Source: Bifidobacteriaceae bacterium (lineage in GTDB: Bacteria > Actinomycetota > Actinomycetes > Actinomycetales > WQXJ01). From it: a stretch of DNA of 6,613 nt. Under the pieces are notes generated by a model. That model saw only the letters and a program-made list of their open reading frames with translations. It was not told the origin of the DNA and did no database searches. The stretch lies in the NCBI GenBank assembly GCA_031272565.1, contig JAISTN010000179.1:1-6613 (forward strand), in the 5' to 3' direction. Below, piece after piece: positions 1-5,622 of the stretch. Within the stretch, counting starts at the first letter, position 1. Each line of letters starts with the position of its first letter. The position numbers were made by a program, and so were the translations under genes.

Positions 1-1
1 C

Positions 2-64
2 CACCTCCCTGAACTGGCGATCCTGACCGCCACCAACCTGCCAGGCGCCGTGCCCCCCGGCTGA
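2..64 (+). CDS. C-terminal end of an unidentified protein (5' truncated by window edge)
   Basis: Reading frame 2 is open from the first base and ends at TGA 62-64, giving about 20 residues that finish LPGAVPPG. The other two plus-strand frames hit stops within the first 30 bases. The stop lies inside a hairpin (39-75), as expected at the end of a real gene. The fragment is too short to assign a family. It runs in the same direction as the toxin-antitoxin pair but is separated from it by 143 nt, including hairpins, so it is probably a different transcription unit. That it is coding is an inference from frame and hairpin only. Confidence 0.4.
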   Translation, partial: HLPELAILTATNLPGAVPPG

Positions 65-75
65 CCAGCCTGGCA
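39..75 (+). terminator. Hairpin overlapping the stop codon of the upstream gene, possible terminator
   Basis: TGCCAGGC (39-46) is exactly complementary to GCCTGGCA (68-75). Inside it, GCCG (47-50) can pair with CGGC (58-61), leaving a 7-nt loop and a 6-nt bulge (62-67) that contains the TGA stop. No T-run follows, so this would be a U-less actinobacterial-type terminator. The pairing is seen directly; the termination role is inferred. Confidence 0.35.
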
Positions 76-120
76 CCTAGCCACCGCTTAGTGAGTCCCC
101 CAACCAACTGGCTGCTCTCC

Positions 121-149
121 GGTGCGACCGGGGCCCAACGCTTCGCACC
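121..149. other. Second inverted repeat upstream of the toxin-antitoxin promoter
   Basis: GGTGCGA (121-127) pairs perfectly with TCGCACC (143-149) around a 15-nt loop. An alternative small hairpin, CCGGT (119-123) with ACCGG (127-131), overlaps it. It could be a further terminator for the upstream gene or simply chance in GC-rich DNA. It ends 45 nt before the antitoxin -10 box, so it is not the core promoter. Nothing else is recognisable in 76-194. Confidence 0.2.
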
Positions 150-194
150 TTGGGCGAGCCAATGAGGCCCGCAGACTCGGCGGCGGTGCTGCAC

Positions 195-224
195 TAACAT
201 TGTTTGTATGACGCAAACAACGTT
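195..224 (+). promoter_or_regulatory. Probable leaderless promoter and autoregulatory operator of the toxin-antitoxin operon
   Basis: A TANNNT -10 hexamer, TAACAT (195-200), lies 7 nt before the ATG at 208. That spacing would start transcription at or next to the A of the start codon. No purine-rich ribosome-binding site precedes the ATG, which fits a leaderless mRNA. No good -35 is seen (172-177 reads CAGACT). Over this sits an inverted repeat: AACATTGTTTG (196-206) and CAAACAACGTT (214-224) match as reverse complements at 10 of 11 positions, with a 7-nt spacer holding the ATG. Ribbon-helix-helix antitoxins are known to repress their own operon by binding such repeats at the promoter, so binding here would block RNA polymerase. 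Repeat and spacing are seen; function is inferred. Confidence 0.6.
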
Positions 225-489
225 GACCATCCGCATCGACTCCGCGGTCAAAGCTGCGGCCAAGAGCCGCGCCGAAGACCTTGGCCTGACCTTGTCGGCC
301 GTGATCGCCAACCAACTGCGCCGGTTCATCAACGGGGCGCCCATAATTGTCGACGACGGTTCCCTGGTGCCCTTGCCGAAGTACCAGGCAGTACGGACCC
401 AAGCCCTAGCCGAATACCGTGCCGGTCAAGCGGTTCCGCTGACGGACGCGGCCAGCATCGCCGCCTACGAACCCGCCGCCCATGGCTGA
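208..489 (+). CDS. Type II antitoxin, ribbon-helix-helix RelB/DinJ type
   Basis: This 93-residue protein is probably the antitoxin that neutralises the toxin encoded directly downstream and represses the operon. Residues 5-11 (TLTIRID) form the short DNA-contacting beta strand of a ribbon-helix-helix fold. Helix A follows at about 12-24 (VKAAAKSRAEDLG), then the LTLSAVI turn and helix B at about 28-41, the usual RelB/DinJ pattern. The C-terminal half (about 45-93) has the looser composition expected of a toxin-wrapping tail. The ATG at 208 is chosen because the RHH strand begins right after it and the -10 box lies 7 nt upstream. The gene overlaps the toxin by 8 nt (ATGGCTGA), implying coupled translation. 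By eye it is less GC-rich than the housekeeping genes, which fits a mobile accessory module. The class is fairly secure; the exact family name is not. Confidence 0.8.
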   Translation: MTQTTLTIRIDSAVKAAAKSRAEDLGLTLSAVIANQLRRFINGAPIIVDDGSLVPLPKYQAVRTQALAEYRAGQAVPLTDAASIAAYEPAAHG

Positions 490-790
490 AGCAGTCCCAG
501 TCATCGCCCGTTTTGAAGCCACCAAACAGTTCAGCAAGAGTCTCAGGCATCTGACGGCCAAGCAACAGCAAAAGGTCAAAGCAACCCTGCAAACGGCCCT
601 GGACGACCTCAATGCTCCACTGCTTCGTGTCCATGCGTTGGCTGGCGCCTGGGCAGGGGCATTCTCAATCGCGGCGGGTGGCGATTTGCGCATCGTATTC
701 GACGTGGTCGCCGAGACCAGCCAGGACGGGTCAACGGTGGCAGTCGGCGTGCTGATCATGGCCGGCACACATTCGCAAATCTACGGCTAA
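482..790 (+). CDS. Type II toxin, RelE/YafQ-like mRNA interferase
   Basis: This 102-residue protein is probably a ribosome-dependent mRNA endonuclease of the RelE/ParE superfamily, held inactive by the antitoxin before it. The N-terminal part (about 10-43) is the helical hairpin (FEATKQFSKSLRHL, then a long helix). A four-strand sheet follows, with VHALAGAWAG (50-59), GDLRIVFDV (67-75) and the family's C-terminal signature GTHSQIYG (95-102). Aligned by eye to E. coli YafQ, H51, D68 and H97 match its catalytic H50, D67 and H87, and Y101 replaces F91. The H63 equivalent is not a histidine (Ala64 region). The ATG lies inside the antitoxin gene with no separate ribosome-binding site needed, pointing to translational coupling. 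Other RelE/ParE subgroups are possible, and a gyrase-poisoning ParE role cannot be excluded. Confidence 0.8.
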   Translation: MAEAVPVIARFEATKQFSKSLRHLTAKQQQKVKATLQTALDDLNAPLLRVHALAGAWAGAFSIAAGGDLRIVFDVVAETSQDGSTVAVGVLIMAGTHSQIYG

Positions 791-813
791 CGGTGCCACC
801 TGACCTTACCTTC

Positions 814-850
814 TGGTCGCCTGGGCACGGCTCCCGGTGTCGCCAGACCA
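814..850. terminator. Weak bulged hairpin between the convergent toxin and ychF genes
   Basis: TGGTC (814-818) and TGG (822-824) can pair with CCA (843-845) and GACCA (846-850), with GCC 819-821 bulged out. CAC (826-828) and GTG (837-839) could extend the stem inward. The toxin gene ends at 790 and ychF ends at 897 on the other strand, so a bidirectional terminator is expected somewhere here. No T-run is present, and this is the only candidate I found in 791-896. Confidence 0.25.
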
Positions 851-896
851 CACGGAGAATAACGGCGACGTCCGCCCCAAAGACTGGCAACTGCAG

Positions 897-1982
897 TTAG
901 ACGTTGAACTTGAATTCGACCACGTCGCCGTCACACATGACGTAGTCGCGGCCTTCCATGCGCAGCTTGCCGGCCGCCCTCGCCTCGGCCACCGAGCCCA
1001 GGGCCACCAGGTCACCGTAAGAGACCACCTCGGCCTTGATGAAGCCCCGCTCAAAGTCGGAGTGGATCACGCCGGCCGCCTGCGGCGCCGTCCAACCCTT
1101 CCGGATGGTCCAAGCCCGGGACTCCTTGGGCCCAGCGGTCAGGAACGTCTGCAAGCCGAGAGTGTCAAAACCAACCCGCGCCAGCGTGGCCAACCCCGGT
1201 TCGGTCTGGCCGGTTTCCGCCAGCAGCTCGGCGGCATCGGCCTCATCCAGGTCAATCAGATCGGACTCGAACTTGGCGTCCATGATGATCGCCTCCGCCG
1301 GGGCCACCATCTGCCGCAGCGCGGTCAACCGTTCCGGGGAACCCAAGACGGCGTCATCGGCGTTGAAAACGTACAAGAACGGCTTGGCCGTCATGAGTGC
1401 GAACTCGCGCAGCGGCGCCGGATCGATCAACCCTTGCTTGGCCGCCGCATACAGCGTGGTGCCCTGGTCCAGGAAGTCCTTGGCCGCCACGGCCGCCTTC
1501 AACTGGGCCGGGTCGCCCCGCTTGATCTTGGTTTCTTTCTCCAGGCGCGGAATCACCTTGTCCAGCGTCTGCAGGTCCGCCAGGATCAGCTCCGTGTTGA
1601 TGGTCTCCATGTCCGCCGCCGGGTCCACCCGGCCCTCCACGTGGACAATGTCCGGATCGTCAAACACCCGGATGACCTGGCAAATCGCGTCCGCCTCCCG
1701 GATGTTGGCCAGGAACTGGTTGCCCAAACCCTCGCCTTGGGAGGCACCCTTCACAATCCCCGCGATGTCCACAAAGCTGACCGTGGCCGGCACGATCTTG
1801 GCCGAATGAAACAGCTTGGCCAACACCTCCAAGCGGTCATCCGGCAGCGGCACCACCCCCACATTGGGCTCGATGGTGGCGAACGGATAGTTCTCCGCCA
1901 GCACTTGGTTCTTGGTCAGCGCGTTAAACAGGGTGGACTTGCCCACGTTGGGCAAGCCGACGATGCCGATGGTTAAAGCCAC
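897..1982 (-). CDS. ychF: Redox-regulated ribosome-binding ATPase YchF (OLA1/Obg-like P-loop protein)
   Basis: YchF is a universally conserved TRAFAC-class P-loop NTPase that prefers ATP, binds ribosomes and is linked to translation and stress responses. At 361 residues it is full length (E. coli YchF has 363). The P-loop GLPNVGKST is at 9-17, the Switch I region with NYPFATIEPN at 31-40, the Walker B/G3 motif DIAG at 72-75, and the coiled-coil insertion at about 125-200. The G4 position reads NADD (207-210); YchF proteins lack the guanine-specifying NKxD there, which explains ATP use. The C-terminal TGS domain (about 278-361) ends in the typical DGDVVEFKFNV. The start is GTG: the conserved MALTIGIVG begins exactly there and AAGG lies just upstream. 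It follows ispH by 45 nt on the same strand and converges with the toxin gene. Confidence 0.98.
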   Translation of the reverse strand: MALTIGIVGLPNVGKSTLFNALTKNQVLAENYPFATIEPNVGVVPLPDDRLEVLAKLFHSAKIVPATVSFVDIAGIVKGASQGEGLGNQFLANIREADAICQVIRVFDDPDIVHVEGRVDPAADMETINTELILADLQTLDKVIPRLEKETKIKRGDPAQLKAAVAAKDFLDQGTTLYAAAKQGLIDPAPLREFALMTAKPFLYVFNADDAVLGSPERLTALRQMVAPAEAIIMDAKFESDLIDLDEADAAELLAETGQTEPGLATLARVGFDTLGLQTFLTAGPKESRAWTIRKGWTAPQAAGVIHSDFERGFIKAEVVSYGDLVALGSVAEARAAGKLRMEGRDYVMCDGDVVEFKFNV

Positions 1983-1990
1983 GGACCTTA

Positions 1991-1996
1991 ACTCTA
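1991..1996 (-). promoter_or_regulatory. Possible -10 box of ychF
   Basis: On the minus strand, TAGAGT is followed by 8 nt (TAAGGTCC) and then the ychF GTG. With the hairpin over the ispH stop just upstream, this could be a private ychF promoter giving a nearly leaderless mRNA. No -35 is visible, and AAGG in the same spacer could equally be a ribosome-binding site on an ispH read-through transcript, so support is weak. Confidence 0.25.
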
Positions 1997-2015
1997 CTTG
2001 GCGGCACCTGGGCGG

Positions 2016-2035
2016 GGGCCTGAACGCTCAGGCCC
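2016..2035 (-). terminator. Perfect hairpin enclosing the ispH stop codon
   Basis: GGGCCTGA and TCAGGCCC form a perfect 8-bp stem with a 4-nt loop (2024-2027). On the minus strand the ispH stop TGA (2030-2028) is the end of the first arm. The stem is compact and GC-rich but has no T-run after it. It probably acts as a U-less terminator or attenuator between ispH and ychF; as a stable structure at a stop codon it could also protect the 3' end of an ispH mRNA. The symmetry is certain, the role inferred. Confidence 0.5.
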
Positions 2036-3041
2036 GGTGCGGCAACGGCCCGGTGGGCCGACCCGCCGACGCCAGGTCAAGGCGCAACTCCCGGGGCAGG
2101 GCAAAGGCCAAAGCGTCCGATGCCGCCACCACCTCCTCCACCTCCGTGAAGCCCAAGGCGTTCAACCGGGCCAGCACCGCCGCCACCAGTTCCTCCGGGA
2201 CCGAAGCACCGCTGGTCAGGCCAACAGTGGCCGCGCCCTCCAACCAGGCCGGGTCGATCTCCAATGGGCCATCCACCCGGTGAGCCGCCCGGGCGCCGTG
2301 ATCCAAAGCCACCTCCACCAGGCGGACCGAGTTCGACGAGTTGGCCGAACCGACCACGATCACCACGTCCGAGCGGGGCGCAATCTGCTTGACCGCCCCC
2401 TGCCGGTTCTGGGTGGCGTAGCAGATGTCGTCGCTGGGCGGATCGGTCAGCCGCTCGAAACGCTGGCGCAGGCGGGCCACCGTGGCCTTGGTTTCATCGA
2501 CCGACAAGGTGGTCTGGGTCAAGTAGGCCACCTTGGACGGATCTGGCACCACCACGCCATCGGCCTCAGCCGGCGAATCGATCACCTGGATGTGGCCTGG
2601 GGCCTCACCCGCCGTGCCTTCAACCTCCTCATGGCCGGCGTGCCCAATCAGCACAATCGAATAACCCTGGGCCGCGAACCGGCCCACCTCGTGGTGCACC
2701 TTGGTCACCAGGGGGCAGGTGGCGTCAATGGTGACCAAGCCCCGGGCGACAGCTTGGGCCCGAACCGCAGGCGAAACCCCGTGGGCGGAGAACACCACCC
2801 GTGCCCCAGGCGGCACCTGGTCCAGTTCCTGCACAAAGACCGCGCCGCGGCCCGCCAAGGCGTCCACCACGTGCTTGTTATGCACAATCTCCTTGCGCAC
2901 GTAGATGGGCGGCCCGTACAACTCCAAGGCCTGTTCCACCGTCACCACGGCCCGGTCCACCCCGGCACAGTAGCCGCGGGGGGCCGCCAACAGGACCTTG
3001 CCCGCCCGCCCAGGGACTTCGCTGCCGGCAGCCGGCGGCAT
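2028..3041 (-). CDS. ispH: 4-hydroxy-3-methylbut-2-enyl diphosphate reductase IspH (LytB)
   Basis: IspH is the last enzyme of the MEP (non-mevalonate) pathway. This cytosolic 4Fe-4S protein reduces HMBPP to IPP and DMAPP, the isoprenoid precursors of quinones and the undecaprenyl carrier. The protein has 337 residues; E. coli IspH has 316. All landmark residues are visible: cluster cysteines C25 (PRGYCAGV), C109 (DATCPLV) and C207 ([11 protein letters not shown]); substrate histidines H54, H87 and H137; the proton-relay glutamate E139 in GHEEVEGT; T177 in the TQTTLS motif; and the Ser/Asn diphosphate pocket at 235-237 and about 280. The frame stays open a further 59 codons upstream, but that is the preceding gene read in another frame. 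The ATG at 3041 is chosen because it overlaps that gene's stop as TGATG, pointing to termination-reinitiation. Confidence 0.98.
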   Translation of the reverse strand: MPPAAGSEVPGRAGKVLLAAPRGYCAGVDRAVVTVEQALELYGPPIYVRKEIVHNKHVVDALAGRGAVFVQELDQVPPGARVVFSAHGVSPAVRAQAVARGLVTIDATCPLVTKVHHEVGRFAAQGYSIVLIGHAGHEEVEGTAGEAPGHIQVIDSPAEADGVVVPDPSKVAYLTQTTLSVDETKATVARLRQRFERLTDPPSDDICYATQNRQGAVKQIAPRSDVVIVVGSANSSNSVRLVEVALDHGARAAHRVDGPLEIDPAWLEGAATVGLTSGASVPEELVAAVLARLNALGFTEVEEVVAASDALAFALPRELRLDLASAGRPTGPLPHRA

Positions 3042-3667
3042 CAACCGGCGGCCTCGGCCCGGGTCTTGATGCCGCGCAGCATCTTCTGGGTCATCAGCCA
3101 GGCGACGCCGCTGACCAAGCGGACCACACCGCCCACCCACGGCTTGACCCAGCCGTAGCGTTCCCGCACCACCAGGCGCGAGCCGGTGGGCCCCTCGGTT
3201 TCCAGCACAAAGGACCAACTGAAGTCCATTGGCATGGGGGCCGAACCCTCATCATCGCCGTGCAGCACCAGCACGTGCGGCGCCTCCACCACCGCGGCCC
3301 TCAGGGCAATGGGATCCGCCAGGTGGACATCATCGCCCGGCTTCAGGTCTTGCCACGCCGGGTTGATCGAATCGGCGCTGTGGATGTCCAGGCCCACCAG
3401 GTTTTCCAGCCAGTCGTAGCTGTAGAAACCACCCTTGTCCTGCCCCAGTTGGGCCAGCCAGGGCCAGACCTTGCGCGGCGGGGCGTCGATGCCGATGGCG
3501 CGCGTGGTCTGGAAACGGGTCAGCGGGACCAACTCGTCCCCAGGCATGGGCCGGGTCTGTTCCGCCACCGTGGTGCCCCAACGCTTCTGCCACTTCCAAC
3601 CACTGGCCGCCGCGGCGGCCGAGCCGCCAAGAGCGGTTAGCCAAAACACCTTGCGCCACACAGACAT
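3041..3667 (-). CDS. Membrane-anchored SRPBCC (START-like) family protein of unknown ligand
   Basis: This 208-residue protein starts with a short cationic segment and one hydrophobic stretch (about 7-23, VFWLTALGG followed by Ala repeats), probably a membrane anchor. A conserved PGDELVP segment (42-48) leads into the domain: [21 protein letters not shown] (55-75) is the strand-helix opening typical of SRPBCC/polyketide-cyclase-like proteins. [21 protein letters not shown] (79-99) is the signature of an uncharacterised actinobacterial subgroup. A long amphipathic C-terminal helix (about 172-203) closes the fold. SRPBCC domains have a deep hydrophobic pocket, but no catalytic residues can be named. 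The frame extends 23 Arg-rich codons upstream; ATG 3667 is preferred because the hydrophobic segment follows it and a TAGAAT box lies 7 nt before it. Its stop overlaps the ispH start. Confidence 0.85.
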   Translation of the reverse strand: MSVWRKVFWLTALGGSAAAAASGWKWQKRWGTTVAEQTRPMPGDELVPLTRFQTTRAIGIDAPPRKVWPWLAQLGQDKGGFYSYDWLENLVGLDIHSADSINPAWQDLKPGDDVHLADPIALRAAVVEAPHVLVLHGDDEGSAPMPMDFSWSFVLETEGPTGSRLVVRERYGWVKPWVGGVVRLVSGVAWLMTQKMLRGIKTRAEAAG

Positions 3668-3674
3668 GGGAGCA

Positions 3675-3680
3675 ATTCTA
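3675..3680 (-). promoter_or_regulatory. -10 box of the SRPBCC-ispH operon, probably leaderless
   Basis: On the minus strand TAGAAT (one mismatch to TATAAT) is followed by exactly 7 nt (TGCTCCC) and the ATG at 3667. No ribosome-binding site fits between them. This is the same spacing as at the antitoxin gene, and it suggests transcription starts on or beside the A of the ATG. A clear -35 is not seen; the place where it would sit is inside the hairpin at 3691-3719. Confidence 0.5.
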
Positions 3681-3690
3681 TGCGCGGTGG

Positions 3691-3719
3691 GCGGCCTCCG
3701 GATGCCGTTCCGGGGCCGC
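3691..3719 (-). promoter_or_regulatory. Inverted repeat in the -35 region of the SRPBCC-ispH promoter
   Basis: GCGGCC (3691-3696) and CCGGA (3698-3702) pair with TCCGG (3709-3713) and GGCCGC (3714-3719). This gives an 11-bp stem with a single bulged T (3697) and a 6-nt loop. It covers the position where a -35 element would lie for the -10 at 3675-3680. It may be an operator for an activator or repressor, or a backup terminator for read-through from the surface gene upstream. The stretch 3720-3810 is extremely GC-rich and shows nothing else. Confidence 0.3.
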
Positions 3720-3821
3720 CGCCGGTGCGCGGCCATGAGGCGGTGCGGCGGTGGCGGCGCGGCAGCGAGGCGCGGCGCGCCCCTGACCTGCGGTTTGACC
3801 GGTGAGGTGGTTAACGGCCGG

Positions 3822-3853
3822 GGGGCCAGGAACCTGGAAAGGTTCCGGGCCCC
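3822..3853 (-). terminator. Strong hairpin terminator of the surface-protein gene
   Basis: GGGGCCAGGAACCT (3822-3835) and AGGTTCCGGGCCCC (3840-3853) form a 14-position stem with one mismatch (3828/3847) and a 4-nt loop. It lies 24 nt past the stop of the minus-strand surface gene. No T-run follows on either strand, so it would be a U-less terminator as is common in actinobacteria. It is the strongest secondary structure I found in the window. Confidence 0.7.
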
Positions 3854-3877
3854 ACGCCATCAAGTACTGCGCCTGGA

Positions 3878-5554
3878 TCAGGCTTTGCCCCCAACCCGGC
3901 GGCGCACCAGCACCATCAACCCGCCGGCGGCCAGCAGGCCGGCCCCGGCCAAGGCGGCGCCAATCACGTCGCCGGCCCCGGTGAAGGGCAGGTCTTCGGC
4001 CGGCACCGCGGCGGCCTGGCCGGTGGACTGATCGGTGGACTGATCGGCCGTCTGGTCAGCACCGGTGTCCCCGGCGCCAGTCCCACCCTGGCCGTTGTCG
4101 TTGCCCTGGGCCGGCTCTTCGGCGCCCGGATCCTCAGTGCCAGGCTGGTCCGTACCCGGCTCTTCAGTACCCGGCTCTTCAGTGCCCGGCTCTTCAGTAC
4201 CCGGATCCTCAGTGCCCGGGTTTTCGCCCGGCATTTCGGCGTTGGGGCCCAGCACCAGCACGGGCACGGTCACGGTGATCGGGTCACCGTAGGCCAAGGC
4301 GCCAATGCCGTTCCCATTGATGTTCTGCACGGACTGCAGGGTGAACTCAATGCCGTCAATCACGGTGTCGTCTTCAATCTCCAGCGTGGCCACGCACGGC
4401 AGGGCCTCGCCCACCTCCAACGCACCGTCGGAGAAGCACTCCACACCCTCGGTGACGGAGACCAGTTCGCCCTGGTCGACCAGGCCGTCGTTTGCCACCT
4501 CGAAGGCCAGTTCGTGCTGGCCAACGGACAGCCGCATGCCTGGGGTGTACTCCTGGTCGTCAAGCATCATCGCATCGGTGTTTTCAACCACCAGAGTGTC
4601 TTCGCCATCGGGCAGTTCGCTCAGGTAGTAGACGGTGAGGCTGGCCAACGCCTTGCTGGCCAACGCGCCGGTCACCGGGCGGCCGGTGTTGGCCTCAACC
4701 TCGGCCATGTCGGCCGCATCGAAGACCCAGACGGTGCCCTGCATCGAATCGCCCTGGGTCAGGCCCCAGCACTCGATGAAGTTGAGAGCGCCCGGCACCT
4801 GACCGCCGGCCGGCACGTGCCACACCGAGTCATTCCGGTCGGCGCCGCAGTTGTCCGCACCGGCGCTGCTGGAATAGGAGTAACCGATCACGTCACGGTC
4901 GGTGTCCGAGGCGTTGTGGATGGTGTAGTAGAAGTCGATCGACAGGTTGTTGACGCCGTCCCAGGGACGCAGCAGCCAGGTGTTGGGGCCGGGCTTGTCG
5001 ACCTGCACGCCAATCATGCCCTCGTCCGAATAGTCGATCGAGCCGTCGATGGTCGTGGTGATGCCGGCTTCGGGGCCGTAGACCGGGCCCGTCACATCGG
5101 CCTCCGGCAGGATCGGGCCAACGCCACTCTGGTCGGCTTCCGGCGCGGGCGCCGGCAACGGCTGCGGGGTCACGGCCGGTTCGGTGGTGCCGCCGGCCTC
5201 AGGGGTGGCGGCGGGCTCTTCCGTCGTAGCGCCATCGGGCGTCTCCTCCGCGTCCGGCGTCACTTCGCCTTCCGGCGTGTCTTCGCCCTCGGTGACCGTC
5301 TGGTCCTCGGTCGTCTCTTCTTCGACAACCGTCAAGTCGCCGGCGCCCTCGGTGCCAACGGTGTTCTCGGTGCCCGCAGTGGCGTCGGATTCGGCCGCCG
5401 CCAGCTCGTCTTGGGAGGTGGTCGCTTGCTCATCCTGGCCGGCCACGACCGTTTGGTCGGCTTGTGGCTCCAAAGCCAGGCCCATGGCGCTGGGGCCAGC
5501 CACCAGCAGAGTCAGGCCCAGCGCCAGGCTGGCCTTGAGCTTGTTGGTACGCAT
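3878..5554 (-). CDS. Sortase-anchored, Cys-paired beta-rich surface protein with acidic stalk and PGTEE repeats
   Basis: This 558-residue protein is secreted and then covalently attached to the cell wall. A signal peptide occupies about 1-28 (RTNKLK charged start, LALGLTLLVAG core, cleavage probably near the LALE region). Residues 30-145 are a disordered stalk rich in Glu, Thr, Pro and Asp. Two beta-rich regions follow: about 150-310 with C236 and C262, and about 315-435 with C373 and C387. The second resembles DUF11/DUF7507-type repeats (C..GALEVGEALPC followed by VATLEIEDD). Seven pentapeptide repeats span 446-480, then a Gly/Asp/Gln-rich linker, LPFTG at 522-526, a hydrophobic segment (about 528-550) and an RRR tail. 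ATG 5554 is chosen because the signal peptide starts there and AAGGAG (5570-5565) lies 10 nt upstream; longer upstream reading is spurious. No sortase or pilin gene is adjacent. The ligand is unknown; adhesin or wall-shielding roles are guesses. Confidence 0.9.
   Translation of the reverse strand: MRTNKLKASLALGLTLLVAGPSAMGLALEPQADQTVVAGQDEQATTSQDELAAAESDATAGTENTVGTEGAGDLTVVEEETTEDQTVTEGEDTPEGEVTPDAEETPDGATTEEPAATPEAGGTTEPAVTPQPLPAPAPEADQSGVGPILPEADVTGPVYGPEAGITTTIDGSIDYSDEGMIGVQVDKPGPNTWLLRPWDGVNNLSIDFYYTIHNASDTDRDVIGYSYSSSAGADNCGADRNDSVWHVPAGGQVPGALNFIECWGLTQGDSMQGTVWVFDAADMAEVEANTGRPVTGALASKALASLTVYYLSELPDGEDTLVVENTDAMMLDDQEYTPGMRLSVGQHELAFEVANDGLVDQGELVSVTEGVECFSDGALEVGEALPCVATLEIEDDTVIDGIEFTLQSVQNINGNGIGALAYGDPITVTVPVLVLGPNAEMPGENPGTEDPGTEEPGTEEPGTEEPGTDQPGTEDPGAEEPAQGNDNGQGGTGAGDTGADQTADQSTDQSTGQAAAVPAEDLPFTGAGDVIGAALAGAGLLAAGGLMVLVRRRVGGKA
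4116..4220 (-). repeat. Seven tandem 15-bp units encoding PGTEE-type pentapeptides
   Basis: The plus strand carries seven consecutive 15-bp units, the central ones reading TCTTCAGTACCCGGC or TCTTCAGTGCCCGGC. On the coding strand they specify PGTED, PGTEE (three times), PGTDQ, PGTED and PGAEE (residues 446-480). Central units differ mainly at a silent A/G position, alternating GTAC and GTGC, so they are recent duplicates; the edge units have diverged. The in-frame period means copy-number change by slippage would lengthen or shorten the spacer before the LPFTG signal without breaking the frame. Confidence 0.9.
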
Positions 5555-5622
5555 TAGTTGTGTGCTCCTTGTGTTCAAGTGATCGCTAACACGGGGTCCA
5601 ACACCAAAGTCATCCCATCTAT

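Noticed and set aside
889..898. AACTGCAGTT palindrome touching the ychF stop codon
   Set aside because: A perfect 10-bp palindrome without a loop cannot make a useful hairpin and has no T-run; probably chance.
837..1976. 379-codon open frame on the plus strand opposite ychF
   Set aside because: It mirrors the ychF codon phase, is rich in Arg, Gln and His, has no recognisable domain and covers a certain gene. It is a high-GC antisense artefact.
1998..3158. 386-codon open frame on the plus strand opposite ispH
   Set aside because: Same reason: low-quality, Arg/His/Gly-rich translation antisense to a gene with all family motifs.
4021..4056. Short DQST repeats in the surface protein linker as a separate repeat family
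   Set aside because: Only two near-identical copies in a low-complexity linker; not enough to call a distinct array.
4514..5557. 347-codon open frame on the plus strand opposite the surface protein
   Set aside because: Val/Gly/Arg-rich antisense translation; the minus-strand frame carries the signal peptide, paired cysteines and LPFTG.
5571..5592. GTGTT/AACAC inverted repeat just upstream of the surface-gene ribosome-binding site
   Set aside because: Only five base pairs around a 12-nt loop; too weak to call a regulatory structure.
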